Positions 23,881 to 35,164 of a stretch of 64,000 nucleotides of DNA are shown here, one piece after another. Position 1 is the stretch's first letter. The number at the start of each line of letters is the position of its first letter. The stretch is from NCBI GenBank assembly GCA_963575745.1, contig CAUYUJ010020726.1:969969-1033968 (forward strand), read 5' to 3'. A program made the translations under genes and the position numbers. Origin of the DNA: Prorocentrum cordatum (lineage: Eukaryota > Sar > Dinophyceae > Prorocentrales > Prorocentraceae). The notes under the pieces are model-generated. The model ran no database searches and had not been told where the DNA came from. It was given only the letters and a program-made list of their open reading frames with translations.

Positions 23881-25510
23881 ACAGCCTCAGCCTCAGCCTG
23901 CCTCAGCCTCAGCCTCAGCCTGCCTCAGCCTCAGCCTGCCTCAGCCTCCGCCTCAGCCTGCTTCAGCCTCAGCCTCAGTCTGCCTTCAGCCTCGGCCTCA
24001 GCCTCAGCCTGCCTCAGCCTCAGCCTGCATCAGACTCAGCCTCAGCCTCAGCCTGCCTCAGCATCAGCCTGCTTCAGCCTCAGCCTCAGCCTGCCTCAGC
24101 CTCAGCCTCAGTCTGCTTCAGCCTCAGCCTCAGTCTGCCTTCAGCCTCGGCCTCAGCCTCAGCCTGCCTCAGCCTGAGCCTGCCTCAGCCTCAGCCTCAG
24201 CCTCAGCCTGCCTCAGCCTCAGCCTGCCCAGCCTCAGCCTCAGCCTCAGCCTGCCTCAGCCTCAGCCTCAGCCTGCTTCAGCCTGCCTCAGCCTCAGCCT
24301 GAGCTGCTTCGGCCTCAGCCTCAGCCTGCCTCAGCCTCAGCCTCAGCCTGCCTCAGCCTCAGCCTCAGCCTGCTTCAGCCTCAGCCTCAGTCTGCCTTCA
24401 GCCTCGTCCTCAGCTTCAGTCTGCCTTCAGCCTCAGCAGCCCCAGCCTCAGCCTGCCTCAGCCTCAGCCTCAGCCTGCCTCAGCCTCAGCCTGCCTCAGC
24501 CTCAGCCTCAGCCTGCTTCACCTCAGCCTCAGTCTGCCTTCAGCCTCGGCGTCAGCCTCAGGCTGCCTCAGCCTCAGCCTGCATCAGCCTCAGCCTCAGC
24601 CTCAGCCTGCCTCAGCATCAGCCTGCCTCAGCCTCAGCCTCAGCCCGCCTCAGCCTCAGCCTCAGCCTGCTTCAGCCTCAGCCTCAGTCTGCCTTCAGCC
24701 TCGGCCTCAGCCTCAGCCTGCCTCAGCCTCAGCCTGCATCAGCCTCAGCCTCAGCCTCACCTCAGCCCTTCCAGCTTGCCACTCCTCGCTCAGCCTCACT
24801 CCTCCGCCTCACAGCTCAGCTCTTCAGCCAAAGCCTCAGTCTGCCTTGAGCCTTGGCCTCAGCCTCAGCCTCAGCCTGCCTCAGCCTCAGCCTGCATCAG
24901 CCTCAGCCTCAGCCTCAGCCAGCCTCAGCAACAGCCTGCCTCAGCCTCAGCCTGCCTCAGCCTCAGCCTCAGCCTGCTTCAGCCTCAGCTTCAGTCTGCC
25001 TTCAGCCTCGGCGTCAGCCTCAGGCTGCCTCAGCCTCAGCCTGCATCAGCCTCAGCCTCAGCCTCAGCCTGCCTCAGCATCCGCCTGCCTCAGCCTCAGC
25101 CTCAGCCTGCCTCAGCCTCAGCCTCAGCCTGCTTCAGCCTCAGCCTCAGTCTGCCTTCAGCCTCGGCCTCAGCCTCAGCCTCAGCCTCAGCCTCAGCCTC
25201 AGCCTGCATCAGCCTCAGCCTCAGCCTCAGCCGGCCTCAGCATCAGCCTGCCTCAGCCTCAGCCTCAGCCTGCCTCAGCCTCAGCCTCAGCCTGCTTCAG
25301 CCTCAGCCTCAGTCTGCCTTCAGCCTCGGCCTCAGCCTCAGCCCTCAGCTGCCTCAGCCTCATCCTGCATCAGATCAGCCGCAGCACTCCCTGCTCAGCC
25401 TCAGCCTGCCTCAGCCTCAGCCTGCCTCAGCCTCAGCCTCAGCCTGCTTCAGCCTCAGCCTCAGTCTGCCTTCAGCCTCGGCCTCAGCCTCATCCTGCCT
25501 CAGCCCTCAG
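23876..25510. repeat. (CCTCAG)n hexamer array, ~1.6 kb
   Basis: Long array of CCTCAG with interspersed CCTGCCTCAG and TCTGCCTTCAGCCTCGG variants, organised in a higher-order repeat. The ORFs of 347-384 aa (Ala-Ser, Gln-Pro and Ser-Leu repeats) are produced by the hexamer period. Confidence 0.95.
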
Positions 25511-25554
25511 CTGCCTCATCCCATCACCCTCACCTCCTCACGCATTCCCAATTG

Positions 25555-26090
25555 TGCCCAGGAATGGAGTTCTGGGAACTCGAAGACCACGAAGTGGCCT
25601 ACAGTTGGCTCCGGGCATTCAAAATCATGCCCAGGAATGGAGTTCTGGGAACTCGAAGACCACGAAGTGGCCTACAGTTGGCTCCGGGCATTCAAAATGT
25701 GGCCCGGGAATGGAGTTCTGGAACTCGAAGAGCACGAAGTGGCCTACAGTTGGCTCCGGGCATCCAAAATGTGGCCCGGGAATGGAATTCTGGGAACTCG
25801 AAGAGCACGAAGTGTGTGACTGTTGGCGACAGTTTGCTCCGGCCCTCCAGAATAGTGGGCCCCGGGAATGGAGTTCTGGAACTCGAAGAGCACGAAGTTG
25901 GTGTGACTGTTGCGCCAGGCCCCTCCATATTGGTGGCCCGGGGATGGATTCTGGGAAATCAGGCACTAAGTGTGTGACTGTTGCGTTCGGCCCTCCATAA
26001 TGGTCGCCTGGGGACTTGGAGTTTCTTGGGAAATCGAAGAGCCCGAAGTGGTGTTGTGATGTTGGCCCGGCCGCACGAGCCCGGCAACAT
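25555..26090. repeat. ~67-75-bp minisatellite
   Basis: Units contain CCCGGGAATGGAGTTCTGG, AACTCGAAGAGCACGAAGTG and CAGTTGGCTCCGGGCA. Diverged units recur at 26985-27125 after the second hexamer array. Confidence 0.88.
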
Positions 26091-26239
26091 GCCGCCCTGG
26101 AACTCCCTAACAACCTGCCAGAGAAAGAACCGCCCTTGGAGTGATCTGTTGCTCTCTTTTGAGTCACTAGAAACCTATCCAGTCGTCGGGTTAGGTACAT
26201 GGAAATCGTAAACCAAGCACCAAGTTGATACCCGCTGCG

Positions 26240-26240
26240 T

Positions 26241-26310
<70 letters not shown>
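26240..26310. repeat. Homopolymer junction T21-A50
   Basis: A run of T immediately followed by a run of A about twice as long. It may be a real inverted poly-A join or an assembly artefact. Confidence 0.9.
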
Positions 26311-26313
<3 letters not shown>

Positions 26314-26659
26314 GCGACCAGAATATAATCAAAATCAATTACATTCTGGTGGTAGATTTTTGAAAAACGCAGAGGGTCTCAGCTGTTTTTGTTTTTTGTT
26401 GGTTTTCCTTGGTTGTTTGTAGTTTGTTTGTTGGCTTGTTTCCCTGATATCCTCCTGGGCACACCCAGGGCCAGAAGCCCAGGGAACAGATCAAGGGAAA
26501 CACAAAAAAAAACATTATCCCGGCAAAGCAACCTAACAGCGATGTGTAGGAGCATATATGGAAGCATTCCCCTTAAGATTCAGATGAGAATCCAGTTGTA
26601 GAATTGTGCTGTTCTCGCAGTCGTAGTCGCATTCGCGATGACAGTCGCAGTGGCAACGG

Positions 26660-26896
26660 CAGTCGCAGTCACAGCCTCAGCCTCAGCCTGCCTCAGCCTC
26701 AGCCTCAGCCTGCCTCAGCCTCAGCCTGCCTCAGCCTCAGCCTCAGCCTTCTTCAGCCTCAGCCTCAGTCTGCCTTCAGCCTCGGCCTCAGCCTCAGCCT
26801 GCCTCAGCCTCAGCCTGCATCAGCCTCGGCCTCAGCCTCAGCCTGCCTCAGCATCAGCCTGCTTCAGCCTCAGCCTCAGCCTGCCTCAGCATTCAA
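26660..26896. repeat. (CCTCAG)n hexamer array, second copy
   Basis: Same hexamer and same left flank as the array at 23876, but only about 240 bp long. Confidence 0.93.
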
Positions 26897-27601
26897 AATG
26901 TGGCCTGGGAAAAAAAAAAAAAACGCGCAGAAAAAATGGAAATTCTGGGAACGTCGAAGAACACGAAGTGCCTCCAGTTTGCTCCGGGCATTCATTCATT
27001 GCCAGGAATGAGAAGTTTCGGGAGCTCGAAGACCACCGAAGTGGCCCTAACACGAAGTGGCCCTACAGTTGGCTCCGGGCATCCAAAAATCTGGGCCCGG
27101 GAATGGAGTTCTGGGACTCGCCTGAGCCTCGGCTTACTAATTGTTAGCAGCACATGTAAGTTGGTTATAAGTAAGTTGCAACTAGGTTGCAAGTAAGTTA
27201 TAACCATTAGTAATGTTACTAAGTCGGCTAACTCGGGCGGTGCATTTGGAGGTAGATAGCTTGAGTTAGCGAAGTTGCTAACTTCGCTAACTTTTACAGG
27301 CTTACGTGAAAACAGAGCTGCTGCATCGGGTTTCCCTTGGATGTTGCCTCCAGAAACGCATGCATGTGTTTGGATTTTCGGGATCACGCATATCGGAAAT
27401 CATGATCCAGACTTGCGTGCGAACGCATTCAGAATATTGTATCGAGCGTTACAAGAATGTTGTGCATTGCAAATGCAACATATCATTTCGATTTCGCAAC
27501 CCTCTGTTGCACATGTTTTTGAATGTCACTAGAGTTTGGGCTCCAGCCCTTTGGGCGAGGATTGCTGCTGGCGCTTGTGGCGTCCTCCTGCACGCGGCGC
27601 G

Positions 27602-30195
27602 ATGAACGCCTCCCGTGAACAGCAGATCGCGGAGGTCCGCCCCAAGATGATGGCCATCAAGGACATGTACTTGCATCCTGATGCAGCGGTGGTCTCATTA
27701 CTTGAAGACGTATGCAGCATTGCAAGAGGCATAGACTGCCTGAGGGTAGAAAAATACACTCGAAGTATATGATGGTGTGCACAGAGAATCGTTACGGAGA
27801 TGGAATCATTCCGAGCGAGGTTATGGATTTGATTTCCAAGATCTTCAAAAATGGATTCAAGAACTCAGCCCTCCAGAATCCAGCTTGCATGGAACTTCCA
27901 CCAGTGGGCACGCCTGAGTAAATAATGGAGGACTCAGCGGGCCAGCTGCCGCAGTATGATTGCGATGCAAAGTTCGCATCCTATACGTGCGGCCACACAT
28001 CCATGGGTTTGCGTTGCATCAACGCAGGGGTTCCAGTACCCACGGTCATGCCAGAGCGTTTCGACAGAATCTCGCACCAAGGGAAATTGTCACTGACGAG
28101 GTTACGGGAGGTTCAACCAGACCACGCTAAGGCGTGTGACGAAAGAATTGAGTGGAAGGTCTTTCGGTACGAGTTCGTGAAGGAGTTCCCGTGGATTAGT
28201 AATCTTGCTCAGGAGGCTGGCAATGCAGGCCAACAAATTGCCAGATGCGAATCTCGCATGAGTCTCATGCACAAGATCGCAGCATTTGCCAACCGACACC
28301 ACACGGGTGGCACCATGATCGATTGGGATAGTGTGATCCGCGAGGCGACTCGCGCAGGCTCTCTCTTTCCTGGGGAGATCGATGGCTTAGTAAAATATGT
28401 GAAGGAGTTGTCTGGCGGCCTCGGCAACCCGATCTTTCTGAACGAGCTTCGCGACTTCTCGCGGCAGCTGACCTCCCAGTGCGTGGTCACGTGTTCAATG
28501 GCGAAGTCTCTCGCCGAGGTGCAGATCAAGCATGAAGGGGGCCGCTGCGACATTCAAGCTCGCATGCATGAAGGCGATGACATGTGCGACGGGTAAGTTC
28601 GCGAGGGATGGCCATCAGATGCTTTTGAAGCCAGGCGACGTGACCGCCTTGTCGAGCGATAAGAAGTCTACGATTGCAATGGTGGCCGATGAATTTCTTC
28701 AGAAAGTGCGACAGATCGCACGCGGTGAGGGCATCACGGCAGACACGGTCGCCTACGGCACCATCGTGGGATTGACTGACGTTCGCGTAGTTCATTTCGT
28801 GTTCAACAAGCCCGATGAGCGCTTAGGCACTTGCAAGACGCTGAATGACATCGGGGTCAGCTTCACCACTGCGTTGGCAACGCACGTTGGCAAAGCAGTT
28901 GCTACCCCATGGAAGCAGATCGGTCGCGAGGGCGCATCCAAAGCCGTGACAGGGCAGGCGCGTAGCTCAGATGTGAAAGAGTACACCGCTTCGGGCAAGT
29001 GGTCGAACCAAGTGGACAAGCTCAGTGACAAGGGGCTTGAGGTTGGCGCCAAAGTCGCCTTGGCGAGCGACACCTTGGGTGAGAACATTTACGAGCTGAT
29101 CTCCATCGACGCTGCGACTGGCGTGAAGTTGAAGCTTCAGGCCACGGGCAGTGCGACATGCCACCCCATCGGCGACTTCTTACGCGGCAAGTTCGTCGTG
29201 TCCACGATTATGAAGGACAGTCTTGCGACCTCGTCGCAATGCATGTGGAATGCATATACACCCCCACACCTTTGAATTCTCGTTCGTCGTTCCCTCATCT
29301 CATTTGGCTCTGCGCCGTCATGTCTCATCTTTTTTCCCGCTGCTCCCCCATAGAGGAAACGATCGACAAGTTCGCTGATCATGGCCCCCTCAAGTCTGTC
29401 GATTACCAGTGGGGTATCGAGGAGGCCAAAATCAGGCTGGCCTTGGATGATGTATACAGCCAGAACGGCAACTGTCTCAAGTACTTGAGTGGCGTGATTA
29501 CGCCTGTTTAGCTTCGTGCTCTCACCGTAACGCGTTCGTTTGAGGCTGAAGAGCTGGTGCTTGTCCCACTCTCTTCGGCAATCTACTTGAAGAAGCAGAC
29601 TGATATAGTTCAGTGTGGGCATGTGTTCATGAAGACATACAAGGACCCCAAGGGTTTGACGTTCAATATCGTGTTGGCCCCCAGTGGTGGCATCAAGATG
29701 CCTAAGGCTGAGACGAACACTGGCGTTGGAGGGCTGAAGCAGGCACCGTCTTCGCTCGTCATCCCCTTCTGGCTCGCGCAGGATTCAGGTGAGCACGGCA
29801 CCCCCAACATGAAGCTCAAGACCGTCAAGTCTACAGCTGCCCCATCAGTGCATGTACCAATTTTGACAAACAAGTGCGCCATCAACAAGGGCGATGTCCT
29901 TAGCGCCCAGCTGGCATCGCTCATGCCCAAGCGCAAGGTAGACGATGTGCCTGCTGCGTCCGCGGCTAAGAAGGCCAGGAAGCGATGGGGCTCGCGTGTT
30001 GGCAGCATCGGTTACACATACCATGTGTCGTGGGGGGGTGTTTATGAAATGTATGAAAGCATCGTCGGTATCGTTCCTCTGCAATCGTTGCATCATTGCG
30101 TCAACACGCATCGGACTCGTCTGCAATTGTCCATTGCATCGGCCCGCAGGCGTTTGGCTGATCTGCGCGCGCACTGCAGCTGCAGATGGCAGTGA
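27602..30195 (+). pseudogene. Broken dinoflagellate-type ORF of unknown function
   Basis: From ATG 27602 (MNASREQQIAEVRPKMM) a long protein can be followed through four lesions: a one-base loss in an A run near 27752, TAA at 27919, one extra G in the GGGGG run near 28538, and TAG at 29509. A likely intron ends at CCCCCATAG (29353). Recognisable parts are MMVCTENRYGDGIIPSEV (the Asn-Arg-x-Gly-x-Gly segment of a dinoflagellate multicopy family, from memory), ELSGGLGNPIFLNEL, STIAMVADEFLQ and a basic tail KRKVDDV...KKARKR. No enzyme motif seen. The 3' end past about 30000 is uncertain. Confidence 0.5.
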
Positions 30196-31680
30196 GCGTG
30201 CAGCTCCGCACGGTCATCGAGGGGGGCGGCCTTAAGGATCGCGAGCCATGGGTCCCGAGGGCGGTGATGCATACGGCAGGGGGGCTCTTCGTGGAGCTGT
30301 CGAGAGCGGGTAGGCAGCTGCAAAAATTTATATCTGTGCCCAACCCCGCCAAGAGCCAATCGCCTCTGGCGACAAATTCGTTTTTCGATCAGATCATGAA
30401 GATGCGCGACGCCGCTTGCACCGAGGCCATTTGGGACCACTTGAAGCAGGCCGACCCATTGCTTCAGCAAGATTGCGACAGGGCCAGCGTCATTAAGAAC
30501 AATAGGAGTTCCCTGGATATGTCGCAATCGTGGACGCTTCGCGTATTCCCGCCAGGGGAGGAGGAAGGAGAGGAGGAGGATGATACATTGGATGATGAGG
30601 TGGAGTGGCGGGGGAGGGGGGCGAGGAGGAGGGGCTGAAACAGAGGGGGATGGTGGAGGAGAAATGGGAGGAGGGAAAGGGGGAGGAGGAAGGAGCATAA
30701 GGATGACAAAAAAGGATGAGGAGGAGGAATAGGAGATGCCTTCATTCGCTTGCGTGAATAGGCCGCTCTTGGGCCACTCTTGGATCGATCTCTTGACCTT
30801 GAGACTTCTCGGGCAATCTTGGATCGCGTGAGATCTTGGACAAACTTGGGCAATCTTGGGTCGCGTGATATCCATGCCTGCATGTTGAAGCATCGCGTGA
30901 TATCGGGACATATCCGTGGACATCTTGAAGTATATATGAGCCCCTCTTGGAACCACCGTCCAGGCAAACCACTCCCCCAAGGGGATGAAGGGCGTAGAAG
31001 AGAACGCATTCTAGACATGTGCCCTAACGGGATGGTGGTCTACCAGAAACTGTCTCGATATATATGCCCGCAGTCCAGTGCGACCATGGTGATGAGCATT
31101 TGCATCGCGATGCAGTTACCTTGAAGCTTCTGTTTGAGCTGAATGCTACTAAGAAGGTGTGGGTCGAATGTACGCCAACGGGGCTTGAGTACATACGGGT
31201 TGCATCTTTCGCAGCAGCGGTTTCATGCAGTCAGGAGGCAACACATCGCTTGCGGTCAGCACCAGCAGGGGTGGAAGGTGTGAAATGCGACAAACGTCGC
31301 AGGACGGTGTTCATGTGGTCGACGGCAAGCGTCTGCAGGAGCGAGTGGACGATTGGACTCCCACGTACATCAACAACGCAGCCCAATCCCTTCGTGATCG
31401 CTTAGATAACGAGGCACGTGATGAGGCTGAAGCTGATGGGTCCGAGGAGTACGATGACCCGCCAGTCGCAGCAGGCGATGGCTCGCCACCAGGCGATGGC
31501 TCGCCACCAGGCGATGGCTCGCCACCAGGCGATGGCTCGCCACCAGGCGATGGTTCGCCAGGCGATGGTTCGCCGCCAGGTGATGGTTCGCCAGGCGATG
31601 GTTCGCCACCAGGTGATGGGCCGCCCTCTGTTTTCACTCGCCGACGGGAGATGCGCCAGACGACGCTTAGCTTCCAGTAG
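30186..31680 (+). pseudogene. Second dinoflagellate-type ORF, interrupted
   Basis: The first part (30186-30530) reads LRTVIEGGGLKDREPWV, FVELSRAGRQLQKFI, FFDQIMKMRDAACTEAIWD. Then comes a ~500-bp purine-rich and repetitive stretch (30540-31060), perhaps an intron or an insertion. The last part reads LKLLFELNATKKVWVE, shifts frame near 31200, continues as DGKRLQERVDDWTPTYIN, and ends in Gly-Asp-Gly-Ser-Pro-Pro repeats and ETRQTTLSF-like residues at 31680. It may belong with the preceding ORF in one transcription unit. Function unknown. Confidence 0.45.
31483..31620 (+). repeat. 18-bp coding minisatellite (GDGSPP)
   Basis: GGCGATGGCTCGCCACCA units and 12-bp shortened versions, all multiples of three, so the frame is kept. 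They encode Gly-Asp-Gly-Ser-Pro-Pro near the C-terminus of the ORF. Confidence 0.9.
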
Positions 31681-31754
31681 CTCCACTCCCTCTTCGCCTT
31701 CCCACCTCCCCTTCCCTCTCCCTCCAATCTCTAGTCTATTTTTGCCTCGCGTGC

Positions 31755-32768
31755 TCAGTCCGAATCTGGCCCCGCTGGCGGCGGGGACTCAGTAACAGAA
31801 CTCAGTTCAAGATGCGGAGGGCCATCGTCGCGCATGCCGCTGTTCGGCACATCGGCGTCCCTGCCCATGCTCATGCCCTTGCCCTCGTCGGGGCCCTTTC
31901 CGTCATCGTAGCCCCCGCCGCTGTCGAGGGCCGTCGCCTTGCCCTTACCACCGTCGTTAATGCTCTTGCCACCGTTGTAGCCCTCGCCATCGTCGTAGCC
32001 CTGGCCACCGTCGTAGACCTTGTCACCGTCGGTGCTGCCCTTGCTAACATCGTAGCCCTTGCCACCGTCGTAGTAGCCCATGGCCTCGTCGTCGATGCCC
32101 GTGCCACCGTCGTAGCTTGTACAGCCGCGACCGATGCCATCAGCACCCTTGCCATCGTCGTAGCCCTTTTCGTAGCCCTTGTCGTAGCCCTTGTCGTAGC
32201 CATTGACGTAGCCCGTGTCGTAGACCGTGTCGTAGCCCTTGCTCGAGCTGCCGTACGGGTCGTAGCCTTTGTCGCTGCCCTTGCCGCCGTCGTAGCCTTT
32301 GTCGAAGCCCTTGCTGCCGTCGTAGCCATTGCCGCCGTCGCTGCCCTTGCCGCCGTCGTAGCCCTTGCCGCTGTCCGACATCATGTCCTGCAGCCCGTCA
32401 CGCTGCTCCTTCGCCAGCCTGATGTGGCCCTTGCCGCTGTCGCCGTCTTTGTCGCGGCCCTTGCCGCTGCCGTCATTCTCGCGGCCCTTGCCACTGTCGT
32501 AGCCCTTGCCCTTGCCACCGTCGTAGCCCTTGCCCTTGCCATCGTCGTAACCCTTGCCACCGTCGTCGTAGCCCTTGCCATCACTGTCGTAGCCCGTGTC
32601 GTAGCCCTTGTCGTAGCCTTTGTCGTAGCCCCTGTCGTAGCCTCTGTCGTAGCCCTTGTCGTAGCCGTTGTCGTAGCCACTGTTGTCGTAGCCACTGTTG
32701 TCGTAGCCAAGCAGGATGTCTGCGATGTCGAGGAGCCTGTCTGTGATCCGCCGCTCCCGCTGGAGCTC
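31755..32768 (-). CDS. Gly-Tyr-Asp-repeat protein, paralogue 1 (terminal exon)
   Basis: A 3' splice site, CCCTCCATACAG, precedes GAGCTCCAG at 32768. The exon then reads ELQRERRITDRLLDIADILL, followed by about 250 residues of GYDxGKGYD-type repeats and a stop at 31755. A non-repetitive island, HIRLAKEQRDGLQDMMSD, is shared with the plus-strand protein at 33659. That conserved island makes a real paralogous pair more likely than chance translation of a microsatellite. The upstream exon is not seen; the frame beyond 32768 is poly-Arg from a CCT tract. A low-complexity, probably disordered protein; role unknown. Confidence 0.6.
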   Translation of the reverse strand, partial: ELQRERRITDRLLDIADILLGYDNSGYDNSGYDNGYDKGYDRGYDRGYDKGYDKGYDTGYDSDGKGYDDGGKGYDDGKGKGYDGGKGKGYDSGKGRENDGSGKGRDKDGDSGKGHIRLAKEQRDGLQDMMSDSGKGYDGGKGSDGGNGYDGSKGFDKGYDGGKGSDKGYDPYGSSSKGYDTVYDTGYVNGYDKGYDKGYEKGYDDGKGADGIGRGCTSYDGGTGIDDEAMGYYDGGKGYDVSKGSTDGDKVYDGGQGYDDGEGYNGGKSINDGGKGKATALDSGGGYDDGKGPDEGKGMSMGRDADVPNSGMRDDGPPHLELSSVTESPPPAGPDSD

Positions 32769-32789
32769 CTGTATGGAGGGCGAAAATCC

Positions 32790-32930
32790 GCCGACCTCCC
32801 TCCTCCTCCTCCTCCTCCTCCTCCTCCTCCCCCTCCCCCTCCTCCTCGTCCTCCTCCTCCTCCTATTCCTTCTCCTCCTCCTCTTCCTCCTCATCATCCT
32901 CGTATTCCTCCTCGTCCTCCTCATCCCCCT
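32790..32930. repeat. (CCT)n tract between the GYD genes
   Basis: Pyrimidine triplets on the plus strand, immediately upstream of the proposed 3' splice site of the minus-strand GYD exon, where they could serve as its purine-rich complement. Confidence 0.9.
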
Positions 32931-33658
32931 TCATCCTTCCCCTGTGGCTCTCACCCCAGCAGTCCTCGTGTAGGCGCGCCTCGCGGCTCAGCGCCTCGGC
33001 GCTGCACGCCATGGCCGCGCGCGCCACCGCGCGCGGCCACGCCCCCCTGGGAGGGGAAAGGGGTCCTCCAGGGGGCCTCGGTCCAGAAACAGCAGCGCGC
33101 GCAAATGGGGGGGAGGGGGGGGGTGCGATTCAGGTGAGGGGGCGATTCGGGTGAGGGGGCGTGGCTGCGTCGCGAATCGTTTCGCGCTGTGCGCTCATGG
33201 GTGCACGCAGCAATACATGCGTTGTGTCAGAGTTCACTTGGGGATGTGAACTTGAAAATGAGATGCGTTAGCATCGTCGTCTGCGTTCGCTCGAGACAGC
33301 CTCACAATTAACTCAGCATCACACGACCTCACAATGAACTCAGTACCGCGAACCATGGTGTTGGTTATGGTATGCCATGCAATGCTACGCTATGATGTGA
33401 ATACCCCTTCCCGACCTCATCATCCTCCGTTGCCACCGCCGTTTAGGCCCGAGCGTTGCTTGGGTCGCGACAGTGCGCGACCAGCTGCAGCGCCCCACGC
33501 GCAGCAGCTACCAGCGCTCCGCGCGCAGCAGCACCAGCTGCACCAGCACCACCAGTGCATCCAGCAGCCCCACGCGCAGCAGCACCAGCTGCAGCATCGC
33601 CACCAGTGCAACCAGCAGCACCACCCGCAGCAGCATCGCCAGTGCAACCAGCAGCACC

Positions 33659-34945
33659 ATGGCGGACGAGACCGCGGTGACGCTGCTCCTGGAGGCGGCG
33701 GAGGATCTCAGCCAGCGGCGGCGCGCCGCGGCCGCCAATGTCTTGCAGCCCACCAGCAAGGTGGCCCCTCGGCCGCCAAGCACGCCGCCGACGGCGAAGG
33801 TCTTGGCGAAGTACGATCGCTCGCGCGTGGCCGACGGCTTGCTCGATGATCTCGAGTTGGCGCCCGCGCTGGATTCCGAGTTGAACTCGTTCCAGGGCCT
33901 GCAGGAGTTCATGGGCGACGGCGATGGCGACGACACGGGCTACGACTACGCCAGCTACGACGGTGGCAAGGGCATCACCGACGGTGGCAAGGGCTACGGC
34001 GGTGGCAAAGGCAGCTCGAGCAAGGGCTTCGACAAGGGCCACGACGATGGCAAGGGCAGCGGCGCAGGCTACGACATCGACAAGGGCCGCGACAAAGGCT
34101 ACCACGGTGACAGGGGCGACGTGGGCTACGACGGTGGCAAGGGCGACAAGGGCTACGACCGCCGCTACGACCCGTACAGCTCCAAGTGGTATGACCACCC
34201 CAGCTCGTGGTACGACCGCGACAACGACGACTACGACAACAGGTGGTGCGACCGCAGGCGCTGGGGCGACTACGACAAGGGCTCGAGCAAGGGCTACGAC
34301 AGCAAGGGCTACGACAACAGAGGCTACGACAGCAAGGGCTACGACAAGAGTGGTAACTACCAGCGTGGCTACGACAACCGTGGTTACAACAACCGTGGCT
34401 ACGACAACCGCGGATACGACAGCAGTGGCTACGACAACCGTGGCTACGACAACTACGGCAACAGTGGCTACGACAGCCGTGACTACGACCGCAAGGGCGA
34501 CAAGGGCTACGATCGCAAGGGCGACAAGGGCTATGATCGCCCGGGCTACGACGCCGGCAAGGGCTACGACGGTGACACGGGCTACGGCGGTGATCCAAGC
34601 TACGACCGTGGCGATACAGGCTACGACAGTGGCAAGGGCATCGACAGTGGCAAGGGCCACGACGGCGGCAAGGGCGATAATGGCTACGACGGCGGCAAGG
34701 GCTGGCGCGAGGAGAAGTCCCGCGGCGGGCGCCACATCAGGCTGGCGAAGGCCCTTGCCACCAAGGAGCAGCTGGACGGGCTGCAGGACCTGATGTCGGA
34801 CCGCGGCAAGGCCGACTACGTCAGGTGGAGCAAGCGGACGCATTGGCGCATCTGGGTGGAGGAAAACAATACAGATCTAGTTCTATCGGGCCCCCTCATC
34901 CCTCCTCCTTCAACGGTTCTTACCACGGACGAGGGGGGAGGATGA
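33659..34945 (+). CDS. Gly-Tyr-Asp-repeat protein, paralogue 2
   Basis: ATG 33659 opens MADETAVTLLLEAAEDLSQR, a plausible ordered N-terminus with RVADGLLDDLELAPALDSEL resembling RITDRLLDIADILL of paralogue 1. About 260 residues of GYDxxGYD/GKGYD repeats rich in Tyr, Gly, Asp and Lys follow. Then come HIRLAKALATKEQLDGLQDL and MSDRGKADYVRW. The last ~30 codons before 34945 may be intronic because GTCAGGTGGAGC offers a donor near 34822. Upstream (33480-33658) is a CAG/CAC-rich leader. The gene is divergent to its paralogue. Composition resembles phase-separating or adhesive low-complexity proteins, but function cannot be assigned. Confidence 0.62.
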   Translation: MADETAVTLLLEAAEDLSQRRRAAAANVLQPTSKVAPRPPSTPPTAKVLAKYDRSRVADGLLDDLELAPALDSELNSFQGLQEFMGDGDGDDTGYDYASYDGGKGITDGGKGYGGGKGSSSKGFDKGHDDGKGSGAGYDIDKGRDKGYHGDRGDVGYDGGKGDKGYDRRYDPYSSKWYDHPSSWYDRDNDDYDNRWCDRRRWGDYDKGSSKGYDSKGYDNRGYDSKGYDKSGNYQRGYDNRGYNNRGYDNRGYDSSGYDNRGYDNYGNSGYDSRDYDRKGDKGYDRKGDKGYDRPGYDAGKGYDGDTGYGGDPSYDRGDTGYDSGKGIDSGKGHDGGKGDNGYDGGKGWREEKSRGGRHIRLAKALATKEQLDGLQDLMSDRGKADYVRWSKRTHWRIWVEENNTDLVLSGPLIPPPSTVLTTDEGGG

Positions 34946-35164
34946 GGGCCAAGAACTGGATATGTAATGTGTTCCTCCTCCCGACATCTGGGCGGAGGCG
35001 GCTGTTCGCCGCTGATCTGCAGTAGCGCCAGAATCACTGCCAAAGCGGCGCCGAAGCCGCCGCTGCTGCATTAATGTGCCGCCACCAGCGCGGCAGCAGG
35101 CGTGGGGTCCATTCTAGACCGCGCGCTGCCTCTCCTCCGTCGGGGATGATCTATTATGGTGGGG

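Noticed and set aside
23876-25510. Telomere or subtelomere from hexamer repeats
   Set aside because: The unit CCTCAG is not a known telomere repeat, it is heavily interrupted, and coding and repeat DNA continues on both sides.
27530-27546. Third spliced-leader relic, TAGAGTTTGGGCTCCAG
   Set aside because: It needs a gap and several mismatches to the SL. The position before ORF 27602 is suggestive but the match is not better than chance by eye.
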